Origin: Aquificota bacterium
GTDB lineage: Bacteria; Thermosulfidibacterota; Thermosulfidibacteria; Thermosulfidibacterales; B14-G1
NCBI GenBank assembly: GCA_003648675.1
Contig: QMPS01000024.1
Span: 1 to 8,421, forward strand
DNA: 8,421 nt
Direction of reading: 5' to 3'
The translations under genes and the position numbers were made by a program. Under the pieces are notes generated by a model. That model was not told the DNA's origin. It saw nothing but the letters and a program-made list of their open reading frames with translations, and ran no database searches. Shown here one piece after another: positions 1-7,710 of the stretch; position 1 is the stretch's first letter; each line of letters opens with the position of its first letter.

Positions 1-575
1 GAGATAATGGCAATGAGCATGAACAGAGAGCCAAAGAGGGTGTACAGGAAGAACTTAATGGCAGCGTAGAGCCTCCTCTCGTATCCCCAGATACCAATGA
101 GGAAGTACATGGGGACCAACATCACTTCCCAGAAGACATAGAAGAGGAAGAGGTCCAAAGCAACGAAAACTCCCAGCATCCCTGTCTCCAAGACCAGCAT
201 GGCGATGTAGTACTCCTTGTCCCTCTCCTGGATGTAGTTGAAGGAAGAGAGGACGGATATGGCCGTGAGGAAGGTGGTAAGGAGAAACAGCAGGAGACTA
301 ATGCCATCCACACCAAAGTAGTACTCCACCCCCAAAGCCTTGATCCAGCTAAACCTCTCCACAAACTGGAAATGCCAGGTGGTCCTGTCAAAGGCGAACC
401 ACAGAGGGATAGAGATAAGGAAGTCCACCAGGGCCACGGCAAAGGCAAAGTATTTGATAAATTTTACTTTCTCTTTGTTCACAAACAAGAGAAAGATGGC
501 CCCGGCCAGCGGCAGATATGTTATGAGGGAGAGGATGGGAAAGCCGAACACGTTAGTTCCAAAGTTGGGCTGCAT
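1..575 (-). CDS. nuoM: NADH-quinone oxidoreductase subunit M, N-terminal 191 codons (runs off left edge)
   Basis: NuoM is one of the three antiporter-like, proton-translocating membrane subunits of complex I. Only the first 191 codons are in the window; the family is usually around 500 residues, so about 60% is missing to the left. I translated it from the ATG at 573-575, which is preceded by an in-frame TAG and a strong AGGAGG-type ribosome binding site. Visible are several hydrophobic helices and the segment FYVFWEVMLVPMYFLIGIWG; Glu150 in it corresponds to the essential Glu144 of E. coli NuoM. The short stretch GVDGISLLL (about residues 88-96) is also typical of the family. It starts 23 bp after the nuoL stop, the widest gap between nuo genes here. 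No frameshift is seen. Identity is secure from sequence and position; the missing C-terminus was not examined. Confidence 0.96.
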   Translation of the reverse strand, partial: MQPNFGTNVFGFPILSLITYLPLAGAIFLLFVNKEKVKFIKYFAFAVALVDFLISIPLWFAFDRTTWHFQFVERFSWIKALGVEYYFGVDGISLLLFLLTTFLTAISVLSSFNYIQERDKEYYIAMLVLETGMLGVFVALDLFLFYVFWEVMLVPMYFLIGIWGYERRLYAAIKFFLYTLFGSLFMLIAII

Positions 576-583
576 GGGTCGTT

Positions 584-592
584 CCTCCTCCT
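584..592 (-). promoter_or_regulatory. Ribosome binding site of nuoM
   Basis: The minus strand reads AGGAGGAGG, 8 bases before the ATG at 575. The in-frame TAG at 591-593 overlaps this site and excludes any start further upstream, so it fixes the nuoM start. Confidence 0.8.
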
Positions 593-598
593 AAATTT

Positions 599-2713
599 TT
601 ACAAAATATTTATGAATATGTAGACGGTGACCATCAGGAAGAGACCCAAGACCATATAAAGCATGTAATTCTCCACAAGTCCGGTCTGGATCCTCCTGAA
701 GACCCGATAACCCGTTCTCACCAGCTCTGCCGCACCATTGACGGCCCCATCCACTACAAAGGGCTCCGTGGCCACCCGAGTGACCCAGGCAAAGGTCTTA
801 GTGAGCCAGGAAGCCCCATTGACAATGCCATCTATGATCCACTGGTCGAACTTCCAGGAGACATAGGCAAGGTCCACCACCCTCCAGATGATGAGGGCCC
901 CATAGATCTCGTCCACCCAATATTTGTGATAGAGGAGCTTGTGCAGAGGCCACATGTATCTCTTGAGCAGGACTACTGGGTCCAGGGCCTTTTTAAGGAA
1001 GGTGAGATAAGCCAGTGTGATACCCAAAATGCCTGCCACTACAGAGATGAGGACCAAAACAATCTCGGGGAACTCCTCTTCGTGGGCGGCACCCTCAGCA
1101 GCTCCTTCATGAGCCTTCACGGCCTCATGGGCGGCCTCACCATGGGGAGCCTCTACCGCCTCATGGGCACCATGGGCAGCGGCTGCCCCGTGGACCACCG
1201 CTTGGGCCTCGTGATAAGCCTCATGAGCACCGGGATGATACTCCTGGATGACGGGAGCCAGAAAAGCGCCGAAGTAGGGCTTGTGCTCAGGGTTCTTCAA
1301 CCCAAAGAACCCCGCAAGGGCAGCGCCAAAGGCCAAAAAGATGAGGGGAATGGTCATGACCTTGGGGGACTCATGGAGGTGGTGAGAAATCTCATGAGGA
1401 ATGCGGTCTCTACCAGTGAAGGTCATAAAAACTGCCCTGAAGGTGTAGTAAGCCGTGAGAAAAGCAGTGAAGGTACCCAAGAACCACAGGAAGTAGTGGC
1501 CTGTGTAAAAAGTGTGGGCCAAAATCTCGTCCTTGGACCAGAAACCGGCAAAGGGTGGAATACCTGCCAGGGCTAGAGCGCCTACGGTAAAAGTGGCGGC
1601 AGTGACAGGCATCCACTTCCTCAGGTTACCCATGATCCTTATATCCAGGACATCCATCATGGCATGCATAACAGAACCCGCTGCCAGAAAGAGGAGGCCC
1701 TTAAAGAAGGCATGGGTCATGAGATGAAAGATTCCCGCTGCATAGGCCCCCACACCGCAACCCAAGAACATGTATCCCAGCTGACTCACCGTGGAGTAGG
1801 CCAGAACCCTTTTCAGGTCATACTGAGAAGTACCAATAGTGGCTGCCATGAAAGCTGTTAAGCACCCCACCACGGCAACCACTTCCATGGAGAAGGGAGC
1901 CATGTTGTAGAGAACGTTGCTCCTGGCCACCATGTAAACACCCGCTGTCACCATGGTTGCAGCGTGAATGAGAGCTGACACGGGAGTGGGACCTTCCATG
2001 GCGTCGGGCAACCACACATAGAGGGGTATTTGGGCAGATTTACCAGTAGCACCCACAAAAAGAAGCAAAGTGGCAATGGTGACCACCTCGGGGCTCAGCA
2101 TGTGGGCCCGCTCAAAGACGACTTTGTAGTCCAGAGAGCCCAGGTAGTACCACAAGGTGAACATCCCTATGATGAAGCCCGCATCACCAATCCTGTTGGT
2201 GATGAAGGCCTTCTTACCCGCATTGGCCGCCGAATCTCTTTCGTACCAGAAACCGATGAGGAGATAGGAGCAGAGGCCCACGCCCTCCCAACCCACAAAC
2301 ATGAGGGCGTAGCTGGAACCCAGCACCAAGATAAGCATGAAGAAGACAAACAAGTTTAGATAGGTGAAAAAACGGGCATAGCCCGGATCATGGCCCATGT
2401 AACCAATGGAGTATACGTGGATCCAGAAGGAGAGGGTGGTAACCACCATGAGCATAACAGCAGAGAGTTGGTCTATGAGAAAGGCCACCTTGATGTGAAT
2501 GCTACCGGAAACTATCCAATCGAAGAACTCCAGAGTCCCCGTGTGACCATGGAGCACATCTAGGAAAACCAAGATGGAGAAGAGCCAGGAAAGACCTAGG
2601 GCTGGCACGGCGATGAGGTGAGCCTTTTTCTTAATGTACTTCACGCCAAAAAGGCCATTAATGACAAAGCCCACCAGCGGAAAGACCGGAATCAACCAGG
2701 CGTATTTTACCAT
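599..2713 (-). CDS. nuoL: NADH-quinone oxidoreductase subunit L
   Basis: NuoL is the distal antiporter-like subunit of the complex I membrane arm; it pumps protons and carries the long lateral helix that lies along the other antiporter subunits. The 704-residue product is longer than E. coli NuoL (613). Key residues are present: Glu143 in GWEGVGLCSYLLIGFW, Lys225 in GKSAQIPLYVWLPDAMEGPT, Asp237, His250 in SALIHAATMVTAGVY, and Lys394-Asp395 in the FWSKDEIL motif, all expected for proton transfer. Residues 493-547 form a His/Ala/Glu-rich low-complexity insert between the main helical bundle and the later helices. The C-terminal part (about 560-704) contains the lateral-helix region, an apparent internal duplication (626-646 and 653-674), and a final hydrophobic anchor at about 683-704. 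The ATG lies 13 bp after the nuoK stop, and that gap is entirely G/A-rich on the coding strand and serves as ribosome binding site. No disruption is seen. Confidence 0.98.
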   Translation of the reverse strand: MVKYAWLIPVFPLVGFVINGLFGVKYIKKKAHLIAVPALGLSWLFSILVFLDVLHGHTGTLEFFDWIVSGSIHIKVAFLIDQLSAVMLMVVTTLSFWIHVYSIGYMGHDPGYARFFTYLNLFVFFMLILVLGSSYALMFVGWEGVGLCSYLLIGFWYERDSAANAGKKAFITNRIGDAGFIIGMFTLWYYLGSLDYKVVFERAHMLSPEVVTIATLLLFVGATGKSAQIPLYVWLPDAMEGPTPVSALIHAATMVTAGVYMVARSNVLYNMAPFSMEVVAVVGCLTAFMAATIGTSQYDLKRVLAYSTVSQLGYMFLGCGVGAYAAGIFHLMTHAFFKGLLFLAAGSVMHAMMDVLDIRIMGNLRKWMPVTAATFTVGALALAGIPPFAGFWSKDEILAHTFYTGHYFLWFLGTFTAFLTAYYTFRAVFMTFTGRDRIPHEISHHLHESPKVMTIPLIFLAFGAALAGFFGLKNPEHKPYFGAFLAPVIQEYHPGAHEAYHEAQAVVHGAAAAHGAHEAVEAPHGEAAHEAVKAHEGAAEGAAHEEEFPEIVLVLISVVAGILGITLAYLTFLKKALDPVVLLKRYMWPLHKLLYHKYWVDEIYGALIIWRVVDLAYVSWKFDQWIIDGIVNGASWLTKTFAWVTRVATEPFVVDGAVNGAAELVRTGYRVFRRIQTGLVENYMLYMVLGLFLMVTVYIFINIL
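1073..1237 (-). repeat. Low-complexity His/Ala/Glu-rich segment inside nuoL
   Basis: This segment encodes NuoL residues 493-547. Ten of the 55 residues are His, about 19 are Ala and 11 are Glu. The unit AHEA or AHE recurs irregularly (GAHEAYHEA, GAHEAVEA, AAHEAVKA, KAHEGA, AAHEEE). At DNA level the plus strand shows recurring CCTCATG(G/A)GC words, as expected if the tract grew by slippage or unequal exchange. The hydrophobic helices on either side are intact and the reading frame is open throughout, so it is an in-frame insert in a solvent-exposed loop and not a disruption. Confidence 0.8.
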
Positions 2714-2726
2714 CTCCCCCCTCCCC

Positions 2727-3029
2727 TCACCATTTCAATAGATTGATGGCGTCCACGTTGACGGTGAGCCTGTTCCTGTAAAGGGCCACCACGATGGCCA
2801 ATCCCACAGCAGCCTCTCCCGCTGCCACGGTGATGATGAAGATGGCCAAGATCTGGCCAACGAGGTCTCCCATGGCTGAGGAGATGCCTATCAAGGCGAT
2901 GTTCACCGCGTTGAGCATGAGCTCGATGGACATGAGAATAATAAAGACATTCCTCCTACTCAGAGCTCCCACCATCCCTATGATAAAGATGATGAGGGAA
3001 AAGATGATCACATGGTTCAAAGGTATCAT
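2727..3029 (-). CDS. nuoK: NADH-quinone oxidoreductase subunit K
   Basis: NuoK (ND4L family) is a small three-helix membrane subunit of complex I that continues the central polar axis for proton transfer between the quinone cavity and the antiporter subunits. The 100-residue product has the usual length. Two conserved buried glutamates are visible: Glu36 in [10 protein letters not shown] and Glu72 in GEAAVGLAI, at the same residue numbers as in E. coli NuoK. Three hydrophobic stretches lie at about residues 3-20, 28-50 and 58-84. The ATG follows the nuoJ stop by only four bases (GGAG), so the two genes are probably translationally coupled; the GAGAGGTGAGG purine run overlapping the nuoJ stop is the likely ribosome binding site. 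Confidence 0.98.
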   Translation of the reverse strand: MIPLNHVIIFSLIIFIIGMVGALSRRNVFIILMSIELMLNAVNIALIGISSAMGDLVGQILAIFIITVAAGEAAVGLAIVVALYRNRLTVNVDAINLLKW

Positions 3030-3033
3030 CTCC

Positions 3034-3546
3034 TCACCTCTCCAATTTATACTTGGCCAGCACTATGGCCCCGATCATAGCCGCCAACAGGAGGATGGAC
3101 GCCACCTCAAAAGGGAACAGATATTTAGTATAGAGAACCACTCCCACTGCCTCGGTGTTGCCCCCTGCCTGAGCCATCTTGGCAGCCAAGCCCCCCGTTT
3201 TCTGAGCCAAATTGCTCAGGAGAACAAAGGCCACCTCCACCACCAGAAGGAGAGCTACAAAGGCCGCTATGATCCATTGACCATGGGTCTGTTTCACCTC
3301 GTCCTCCTCGGCCTTCACCAGCATGATGACAAAGATGATGAGACCCACCACGCCACCGGCATAGACCAGCACTTGAATGGCAGCCAGCAATTCGGCGTTC
3401 ATGATGACATAGGTAGCCGCAAAGCAGATGAAGGCGAGGATGAGAAATATGGCACTGTGGACAGCCTTCCTTCTGGTGACCACCATGAGGGACATGATCA
3501 CCGCAAGGACAGCAAAGACATAAAAGAACAGCTGTGACCAGCTCAT
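3034..3546 (-). CDS. nuoJ: NADH-quinone oxidoreductase subunit J
   Basis: NuoJ (ND6 family) is a membrane subunit of complex I whose third helix contains a pi-bulge implicated in coupling quinone reduction to proton pumping. The 170-residue product has about five hydrophobic helices. The ND6 signature is clear at residues 57-76 ([20 protein letters not shown]), with Glu52 in NAELLAA and Tyr62 at the expected places. The C-terminal motif [23 protein letters not shown] is also characteristic. I chose the ATG at 3544-3546 (MSWSQLFFY), 13 bp after the nuoI stop and preceded by AAGGGG. The frame is open 24 codons further upstream, but that would overlap nuoI and add a basic, non-hydrophobic leader, so it is rejected. 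Residues about 113-135 form a small Ala/Gly-rich loop that I could not match to anything particular. Confidence 0.97.
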   Translation of the reverse strand: MSWSQLFFYVFAVLAVIMSLMVVTRRKAVHSAIFLILAFICFAATYVIMNAELLAAIQVLVYAGGVVGLIIFVIMLVKAEEDEVKQTHGQWIIAAFVALLLVVEVAFVLLSNLAQKTGGLAAKMAQAGGNTEAVGVVLYTKYLFPFEVASILLLAAMIGAIVLAKYKLER

Positions 3547-3559
3547 GGCTTTACCCCTT

Positions 3560-4012
3560 TCACTTTTTGAAGCTCCTCTCCCAAGCCTTGTAGTCGGCCT
3601 GGAGCTTATTGATATCAAAGATCATCTCATTCCTGTCGTAAGTAGCTGCTTCGTAGTAGCTGGTCATCTCTATGGCTTTGCCCTTCACGGGACAAGCCTC
3701 CACGCAGAGACCACAGAAGAGACAAACTCCAAAGTCTATAACGAAGTCTACCAGTTTCCTCTCCTTGCCCTTTCCTTCGGTCTTGACGGTGATACATCCA
3801 ACAGGACAGGCCCGGGCACACATGCCACAGGCAATACACTTGAGATTTCCCTCCTCATCGTGGGTGAGACGTATAACACCACGAAAACGGGGATAAGGAG
3901 TCCACTTCTCTTTGGGATACTGCATGGTAATGGCCTTCTGATAGTTGTAGGTGACCGTCCGCCTAAGCCCTATCAATAAGTCCTTCATGAGAACTTTCTG
4001 CACCAGACCCAC
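3560..4012 (-). CDS. nuoI: NADH-quinone oxidoreductase subunit I, 2x[4Fe-4S] ferredoxin-type (GTG start)
   Basis: NuoI (TYKY/PSST-neighbour ferredoxin subunit) carries clusters N6a and N6b, which relay electrons to cluster N2 in NuoB. The 150-residue product has two classic 4Fe-4S motifs: Cys59-x2-Cys62-x2-Cys65-x3-Cys69-Pro, and Cys97-x2-Cys100-x2-Cys103-x3-Cys107-Pro. An extra Cys73 lies in VGCI. The N-terminal region with YPxxxxxxxPRFRG (about residues 32-45) is typical of the family. The C-terminus is shorter than the 180-residue E. coli protein. The start is GTG at 4010-4012, supported by a perfect AGGAGGTGA seven bases upstream from its core. An in-frame ATG nine codons in (MKDLLIGL) has no comparable ribosome binding site. 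It sits between nuoH (11-bp gap) and nuoJ (13-bp gap). Confidence 0.97.
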   Translation of the reverse strand: MGLVQKVLMKDLLIGLRRTVTYNYQKAITMQYPKEKWTPYPRFRGVIRLTHDEEGNLKCIACGMCARACPVGCITVKTEGKGKERKLVDFVIDFGVCLFCGLCVEACPVKGKAIEMTSYYEAATYDRNEMIFDINKLQADYKAWERSFKK

Positions 4013-4016
4013 CTTG

Positions 4017-4025
4017 TCACCTCCT
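4017..4025 (-). promoter_or_regulatory. Strong ribosome binding site of nuoI, overlapping nuoH stop
   Basis: The minus strand reads AGGAGGTGA, a full complement to the 16S rRNA 3' end, ending 4 bases before the GTG start at 4012. It overlaps the TAG stop of nuoH (4024-4026) and decides in favour of the GTG start over the later ATG. Confidence 0.8.
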
Positions 4026-4977
4026 AAACCAGCATCATCACTACGCCCGTCACCACAATGTTGGCCAGGGCAATGGGCAACATGATCTTCCAGCCGATCC
4101 TCATGAACTGGTCATACCTGTATCTAGGAAAGGTGGCCCTCACCCAGATGAAGAAGTAGAAGAAGGCACACATTTTTATAAGGAACCAGACAATGCCCGG
4201 CAGCACAGGGCCCTTCCAACCTCCCAGGAAGAGAATGACAGCCATACAGGAGACAACGATCATATTGGCGTACTCCGCCAGGAAGAAGTAGGCAAACTTA
4301 AAGCCGCTATACTCAGTATGGAAACCGGCCACTAACTCGTTCTCAGCTTCGGGAAGATCGAAGGGTACCCTGTTAAGCTCACCAAGAGCGGCGATAACGT
4401 AAACCACGAAAGCCACCGGCTGATAAACAATGTTCCACACCTTGCTTTGGGCCTCCACAATCTTCACCAGGTCCAAGGACCCGGAGATCATAAGCACACC
4501 CATGATGGAAAAGCCCAGAAAAATCTCGTAAGAGAAAATCTGGGCTGCCGACCTCAATCCCCCCATAATGGGGTACTTGGAACCCGAAGACCAGCCGGCC
4601 AGAAGCAGGGCGATTGTCCCCACGGAAGCTAAGGAGAGGACGTAAAGAACACCAATATTCAGCCGGGTGACCATAAAATTGTAAGAGAAAGGAATGACGG
4701 CTAAGAGCACCAGGGCACACACCAGGTTGAGAATGGGAGCAAAATAGAAAGTCCAACGATCACTGTCGTGTGGCACTATGTCCTCTTTCACAAAGAGCTT
4801 GAGACCATCGGCAATAGGTTGCAGAAGACCGTGGGGCCCCACCCTCATAGGTCCAAGCCTCAATTGCATATGGCCTATGATTTTACGCTCAAAGTAAGTC
4901 AGATAGGCCACTATCAGAAGGGCTACAGCAAAGACCACAATCATCTTTATAACAACCAGTACCAACTCCTGAGCCAT
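4024..4977 (-). CDS. nuoH: NADH-quinone oxidoreductase subunit H
   Basis: NuoH (ND1 family) is the membrane subunit that, with NuoB and NuoD, forms the quinone access channel and links the peripheral arm to the pumping arm. The 317-residue product is close to the E. coli length (325) and has about eight hydrophobic helices. Conserved elements are visible: the first-loop motif [19 protein letters not shown] (about 40-58) followed by [22 protein letters not shown] (140-151); and the strongly conserved cytoplasmic loop [20 protein letters not shown] (202-221), rich in acidic residues next to the quinone cavity. The later [18 protein letters not shown] stretch (280-297) is also typical. The ATG lies 11 bp after the nuoD stop, with GGAGG in the gap. 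It directly follows nuoD, where nuoE, F and G would be expected in a 14-gene cluster. Confidence 0.98.
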   Translation of the reverse strand: MAQELVLVVIKMIVVFAVALLIVAYLTYFERKIIGHMQLRLGPMRVGPHGLLQPIADGLKLFVKEDIVPHDSDRWTFYFAPILNLVCALVLLAVIPFSYNFMVTRLNIGVLYVLSLASVGTIALLLAGWSSGSKYPIMGGLRSAAQIFSYEIFLGFSIMGVLMISGSLDLVKIVEAQSKVWNIVYQPVAFVVYVIAALGELNRVPFDLPEAENELVAGFHTEYSGFKFAYFFLAEYANMIVVSCMAVILFLGGWKGPVLPGIVWFLIKMCAFFYFFIWVRATFPRYRYDQFMRIGWKIMLPIALANIVVTGVVMMLV

Positions 4978-4988
4978 CTCCTACCTCC

Positions 4989-6161
4989 TCACCTGTCCAC
5001 TTCGCCCAGGACCACGTCTATGCTCCCTATGACAGCAATCACATCAGCCACCATGTGCCCCCTCACCATGGTGGGAACGGAAATGAGGTTGGCAAAAGAG
5101 GGAGCCCTAATCTTCAACCTATAAGGCTTAGGCGAACCGTCGCTTACAATGTAAAAGCCCAACTCCCCTTTAGGGGCCTCTACTGAAGCGTAAACCTCCC
5201 CTTCGGGAGGTTTTATCACTTTGGGCACCTTCGCCATGACAGGCCCATCTAGCTTCTCTAAAATGTCCAAGCACTGAGAGACAATCTTACAAGACTCTCT
5301 CATTTCCTTAAGTCTCACCAGGTACCGAGCATACACGTCGCAACCATGCTCCACGGCTATCTCCCAGTCCAGCTTGTCGTAGTTGGAGTAGGGCTCATCC
5401 TTACGGATATCCCAATAGACCCCGGAACCACGGATATTGGGGCCAGTAAGTCCAAGGTTGAGGCCTTCCTCTCCCGAAATCTTGGCCACATTTACCGTCC
5501 TGGAAAGCCAAATGCGGTTCTTCAAAATGAGATCGTCATAGTCCTGGGCCTTCTTGGGAAAGATCTTGCAGAACTCCCGGGCTTGTTCGATAAATCCATC
5601 AGGCAGATCGTGAGCCACCCCACCAATCCTGAAGTAGCTGGTGGTGAGGCGGGCACCACAGGCCATCTCGAAGAGGTCGAGAATCATCTCCCTCTCACGG
5701 AAGCAGTAGAGAAAGACGGTCATGGCACCAATGTCCAGGGCATGAGTAGCCAACCAGATAAGGTGACTAGAGATCCTGGTGAGTTCAGCCATCATCACCC
5801 GAATGTACTGGGCCCTCTCGGGTACCTCTATGCCCATTAGCTTTTCCACAGCCAGGACATAACCGAAGTTCATGGCGTGGGAAGAGATGTAGTCCAGACG
5901 GTCAGTGTAAGGGAGAAACTGGGGATAGGTCTTGGCCTCGGCCAGTTTCTCCATACCCCTGTGGAGGTAACCGATAACGATCTCTGTATCAACGATTCTT
6001 TCACCTTCTAGGGCCAGAATGAGCCTCAACACCCCGTGGGTACTGGGATGTTGGGGACCCATGTTGAGCCACATTTCACGGGTCTTGAGGGTATCCCTCA
6101 TGAGGTCTTCGGTAACCTGCCCCTCCACAGAACCCTTATCCATCAACCCCTTTTCCATCAT
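4989..6161 (-). CDS. nuoD: NADH-quinone oxidoreductase subunit D (49 kDa)
   Basis: NuoD is the Q-module subunit related to the large subunit of NiFe hydrogenases; together with NuoB it forms the quinone reduction site near cluster N2. Using the ATG at 6159-6161 the product is 390 residues. The signature NMGPQHPSTHGVLR is at about residues 33-46, giving His42 and, further on, Tyr91 in RLDYISSH; by spacing these match the quinone-contacting His38 and Tyr87 of Thermus Nqo4. The C-terminus has the expected GELGFYIVSDGSPKPYRLKIRAP-type segment and ends ...GEVDR. No Ni-Fe cysteine pairs are seen, as expected for complex I. The frame stays open to 6275, but that would overlap nuoC by about 100 bp and add an unconserved leader. 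TGAGGG overlapping the nuoC stop, eight bases before the ATG, supports 6161. The adjacent ATG at 6158 and one at 6143 are possible alternatives. NuoC and NuoD are not fused. Confidence 0.96.
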   Translation of the reverse strand: MMEKGLMDKGSVEGQVTEDLMRDTLKTREMWLNMGPQHPSTHGVLRLILALEGERIVDTEIVIGYLHRGMEKLAEAKTYPQFLPYTDRLDYISSHAMNFGYVLAVEKLMGIEVPERAQYIRVMMAELTRISSHLIWLATHALDIGAMTVFLYCFREREMILDLFEMACGARLTTSYFRIGGVAHDLPDGFIEQAREFCKIFPKKAQDYDDLILKNRIWLSRTVNVAKISGEEGLNLGLTGPNIRGSGVYWDIRKDEPYSNYDKLDWEIAVEHGCDVYARYLVRLKEMRESCKIVSQCLDILEKLDGPVMAKVPKVIKPPEGEVYASVEAPKGELGFYIVSDGSPKPYRLKIRAPSFANLISVPTMVRGHMVADVIAVIGSIDVVLGEVDR

Positions 6162-6172
6162 GACATTTACCC

Positions 6173-6823
6173 TCAGAGTTTGTTGGTGCTGGCGCAGTGG
6201 GCCTTTATCCAGGCCTCCCGATATCCCGGGGGCCCCTGCAGGGGATAGTCCTTCCTCAAGGGATGACCTTCCCAATCGTCAGGGAGGAGAATCCTCTTGA
6301 GGTCGGGGTGGTTTGCAAACCTAATACCCAACATGTCGTAGACTTCCCTCTCATACCAGGTGGCTGATCTCCACACGGGGAAGACGCTCTCCACCTCCTC
6401 ATCCTCAGCCAACTGGACTTTGAGCCTTACCCGGTGTTTCTTGGATGTGGAGTAGAGGTGGTACACCACCTCAAAGGGCTTCTCCCGCTCTGGATAGTGG
6501 GTTCCAATCACCTCGGTAAGAAAGTCGAACTGGGTCTCGGAATCGTCCTTGAGGAAATGACACAGATCCACAATCCCCTCTTTTTTCACCAGAAAGGTGA
6601 TCTCCCCCCTGAAGTACTTCACATCCTCGATAAACTCCCCCTTAACCTCCTTCACTCTCTTCACTAAAGGCAGGGTATCCACATCCACCTGGGGTTCCTG
6701 AGGAGCTTCATCCTTTGGAGCAGCAGCCTTCTTTTTAGCAGCCTCTTCGGCGGCAGGAGCCTTGGGCTTCCTTTCTTCCTTGACTTCCCCCTTGGAGACC
6801 TTCTTTTCTTTCTCTCCAGCCAT
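6173..6823 (-). CDS. nuoC: NADH-quinone oxidoreductase subunit C (30 kDa)
   Basis: NuoC is a peripheral-arm Q-module subunit that packs against NuoD and has no redox cofactor. The 216-residue product ends with the family's diagnostic region: [13 protein letters not shown] at 157-169, then [24 protein letters not shown] at about 172-195. The globular domain begins near residue 51. Residues 1-50 form a hydrophilic extension dominated by Lys, Glu, Ala and Pro (for example [16 protein letters not shown]), likely disordered and not part of the family core. The ATG at 6821-6823 sits 9 bp after the nuoB stop, preceded by GAGGTGG, so the extension is probably really translated. A later start is possible only at a non-AUG codon, because no internal Met occurs before residue 164. 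The gene is 11 bp from nuoD. Confidence 0.96.
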   Translation of the reverse strand: MAGEKEKKVSKGEVKEERKPKAPAAEEAAKKKAAAPKDEAPQEPQVDVDTLPLVKRVKEVKGEFIEDVKYFRGEITFLVKKEGIVDLCHFLKDDSETQFDFLTEVIGTHYPEREKPFEVVYHLYSTSKKHRVRLKVQLAEDEEVESVFPVWRSATWYEREVYDMLGIRFANHPDLKRILLPDDWEGHPLRKDYPLQGPPGYREAWIKAHCASTNKL

Positions 6824-6832
6824 GGCTCCACC

Positions 6833-7309
6833 TCACTTCCTGAAAACCTTCATCTTGTCTATCTTCTCCTGAAGCAGAATCACCCCATACATGAGTCCCT
6901 CTGGCCGGGGAGGACAGCCAGGCACATAGACATCCACAGGCACAATTTGATCCACACCCTGGACCACGTGGTAGGTGTCGAAGTTCTTCCCGGTATTGGC
7001 ACAGGTGCCCATGGAGATGACCCACCGGGGCTCAGGCATCTGGTCGTAGACCTTACGAAGAACAGGGGCCATCTTTACCGTAACCGTCCCCGCCACAATC
7101 ATGACGTCCGACTGCCGGGGGGTAGCCCGAAAGATGACGCCAAACCGGTCAAAGTCGTACCTGGAAGCCCCGGCGGCCATCATCTCAATAGCACAACAGG
7201 CCAAACCAAAGGTCATGGGCCACAGGGAAGAACGCCTGGCCCAGTTCACCACCTTATCAATGAGCTGGGTCAAAGCGTTGTCCGGTAGTTTCCTCTCTAT
7301 CACTCCCAT
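6833..7309 (-). CDS. nuoB: NADH-quinone oxidoreductase subunit B (cluster N2)
   Basis: NuoB (PSST/20 kDa subunit) holds the [4Fe-4S] cluster N2, the last electron carrier before quinone. With the ATG at 7307-7309 the product is 158 residues, the usual length. The four N2 ligands are visible: the tandem Cys38-Cys39 in [10 protein letters not shown], Cys103 in MGTCANTG and Cys132 in VPGCPPRPE. The segments RYDFDRFG and [20 protein letters not shown] are also classic. The open frame extends 28 codons further upstream inside nuoA, but nothing there resembles the family. AAAGGAG at 7317-7323, seven bases from the ATG, marks the real start. The gene overlaps the 3' end of nuoA by 10 bp, which suggests translational coupling. 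Confidence 0.98.
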   Translation of the reverse strand: MGVIERKLPDNALTQLIDKVVNWARRSSLWPMTFGLACCAIEMMAAGASRYDFDRFGVIFRATPRQSDVMIVAGTVTVKMAPVLRKVYDQMPEPRWVISMGTCANTGKNFDTYHVVQGVDQIVPVDVYVPGCPPRPEGLMYGVILLQEKIDKMKVFRK

Positions 7310-7665
7310 TCCAACGCTCCTTTCGCCCAAGCGTATACGTAACCCACCAAAAGGATCACAATGAAAAGAAACATCTCGATGAAGCCCCACCAACCTATAC
7401 GCTCATAAACCACCGCCCAAGGATACATGAAGACAGCTTCCACATCGAAGAGGAGGAAGAGCATTACTATAATGAAGAAGCGGATGGGTATCCTCTCATT
7501 GACGGACATGAGAGGAGGGATACCACACTCATAGGGAGAGAGTTTTTCAGGATCGGGCTTATTGGGTCTCACCAAATATGCAAAGAGCAAGGCCCCAACG
7601 CCAAAGCCAATAGCCAAAGCAAAAAAGAGAAGGACCGGTGTGTATTGACTGATGTGCTGATACAT
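7300..7665 (-). CDS. nuoA: NADH-quinone oxidoreductase subunit A
   Basis: NuoA (ND3 family) is a three-helix membrane subunit at the junction of the arms of complex I; its first loop reaches the quinone cavity. The 121-residue product starts at the ATG at 7663-7665 ([10 protein letters not shown]). The loop motif SPYECGIPP places Cys47 as in the conformation-sensitive ND3 cysteine, and Asp74/Glu76 in [15 protein letters not shown] correspond to the conserved Asp79/Glu81 pair of E. coli NuoA. Helices lie at about 11-33, 62-84 and 94-114. An in-frame GTG at 7680 could add five residues, but GGAGGGTGG (7670-7678) is well placed for the ATG. It is the first gene of the nuo cluster, 314 bp after hemB. 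Confidence 0.97.
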   Translation of the reverse strand: MYQHISQYTPVLLFFALAIGFGVGALLFAYLVRPNKPDPEKLSPYECGIPPLMSVNERIPIRFFIIVMLFLLFDVEAVFMYPWAVVYERIGWWGFIEMFLFIVILLVGYVYAWAKGALEWE

Positions 7666-7669
7666 GATT

Positions 7670-7678
7670 CCACCCTCC
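7670..7678 (-). promoter_or_regulatory. Ribosome binding site of nuoA
   Basis: The minus strand reads GGAGGGTGG with four bases (AATC) before the ATG at 7665, so the GGAGG core is eight bases away. It overlaps the possible upstream GTG codon at 7678-7680 and therefore argues against that start. Confidence 0.7.
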
Positions 7679-7710
7679 ACCGGGATTAAAGCCGGGCAAG
7701 GGTTAGCATA

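Noticed and set aside
926..1576. A 216-codon plus-strand open frame opposite nuoL
   Set aside because: It is antisense to conserved nuoL, including the low-complexity tract; it shows no domain and has no independent ribosome binding site or promoter.
2794..3537. A 247-codon plus-strand open frame opposite nuoK and nuoJ
   Set aside because: It lies antisense to two clearly conserved complex I genes, its product has no recognisable domain, and its composition (His, Met, Asp runs) is what antisense reading of membrane-protein codons gives.
3547..3618. A longer nuoJ start adding 24 residues
   Set aside because: It would overlap the 3' end of nuoI and add a basic, non-hydrophobic leader; the ATG at 3546 begins directly at the first membrane helix and has a ribosome binding site.
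6162..6275. A longer nuoD start at 6275
   Set aside because: It would overlap the conserved end of nuoC by about 100 bp; the leader is not family-like, and a ribosome binding site lies just before the ATG at 6161.
7310..7393. A longer nuoB start at 7393
   Set aside because: The added 28 residues lie within nuoA in another frame and do not resemble NuoB; AAAGGAG supports the ATG at 7309.
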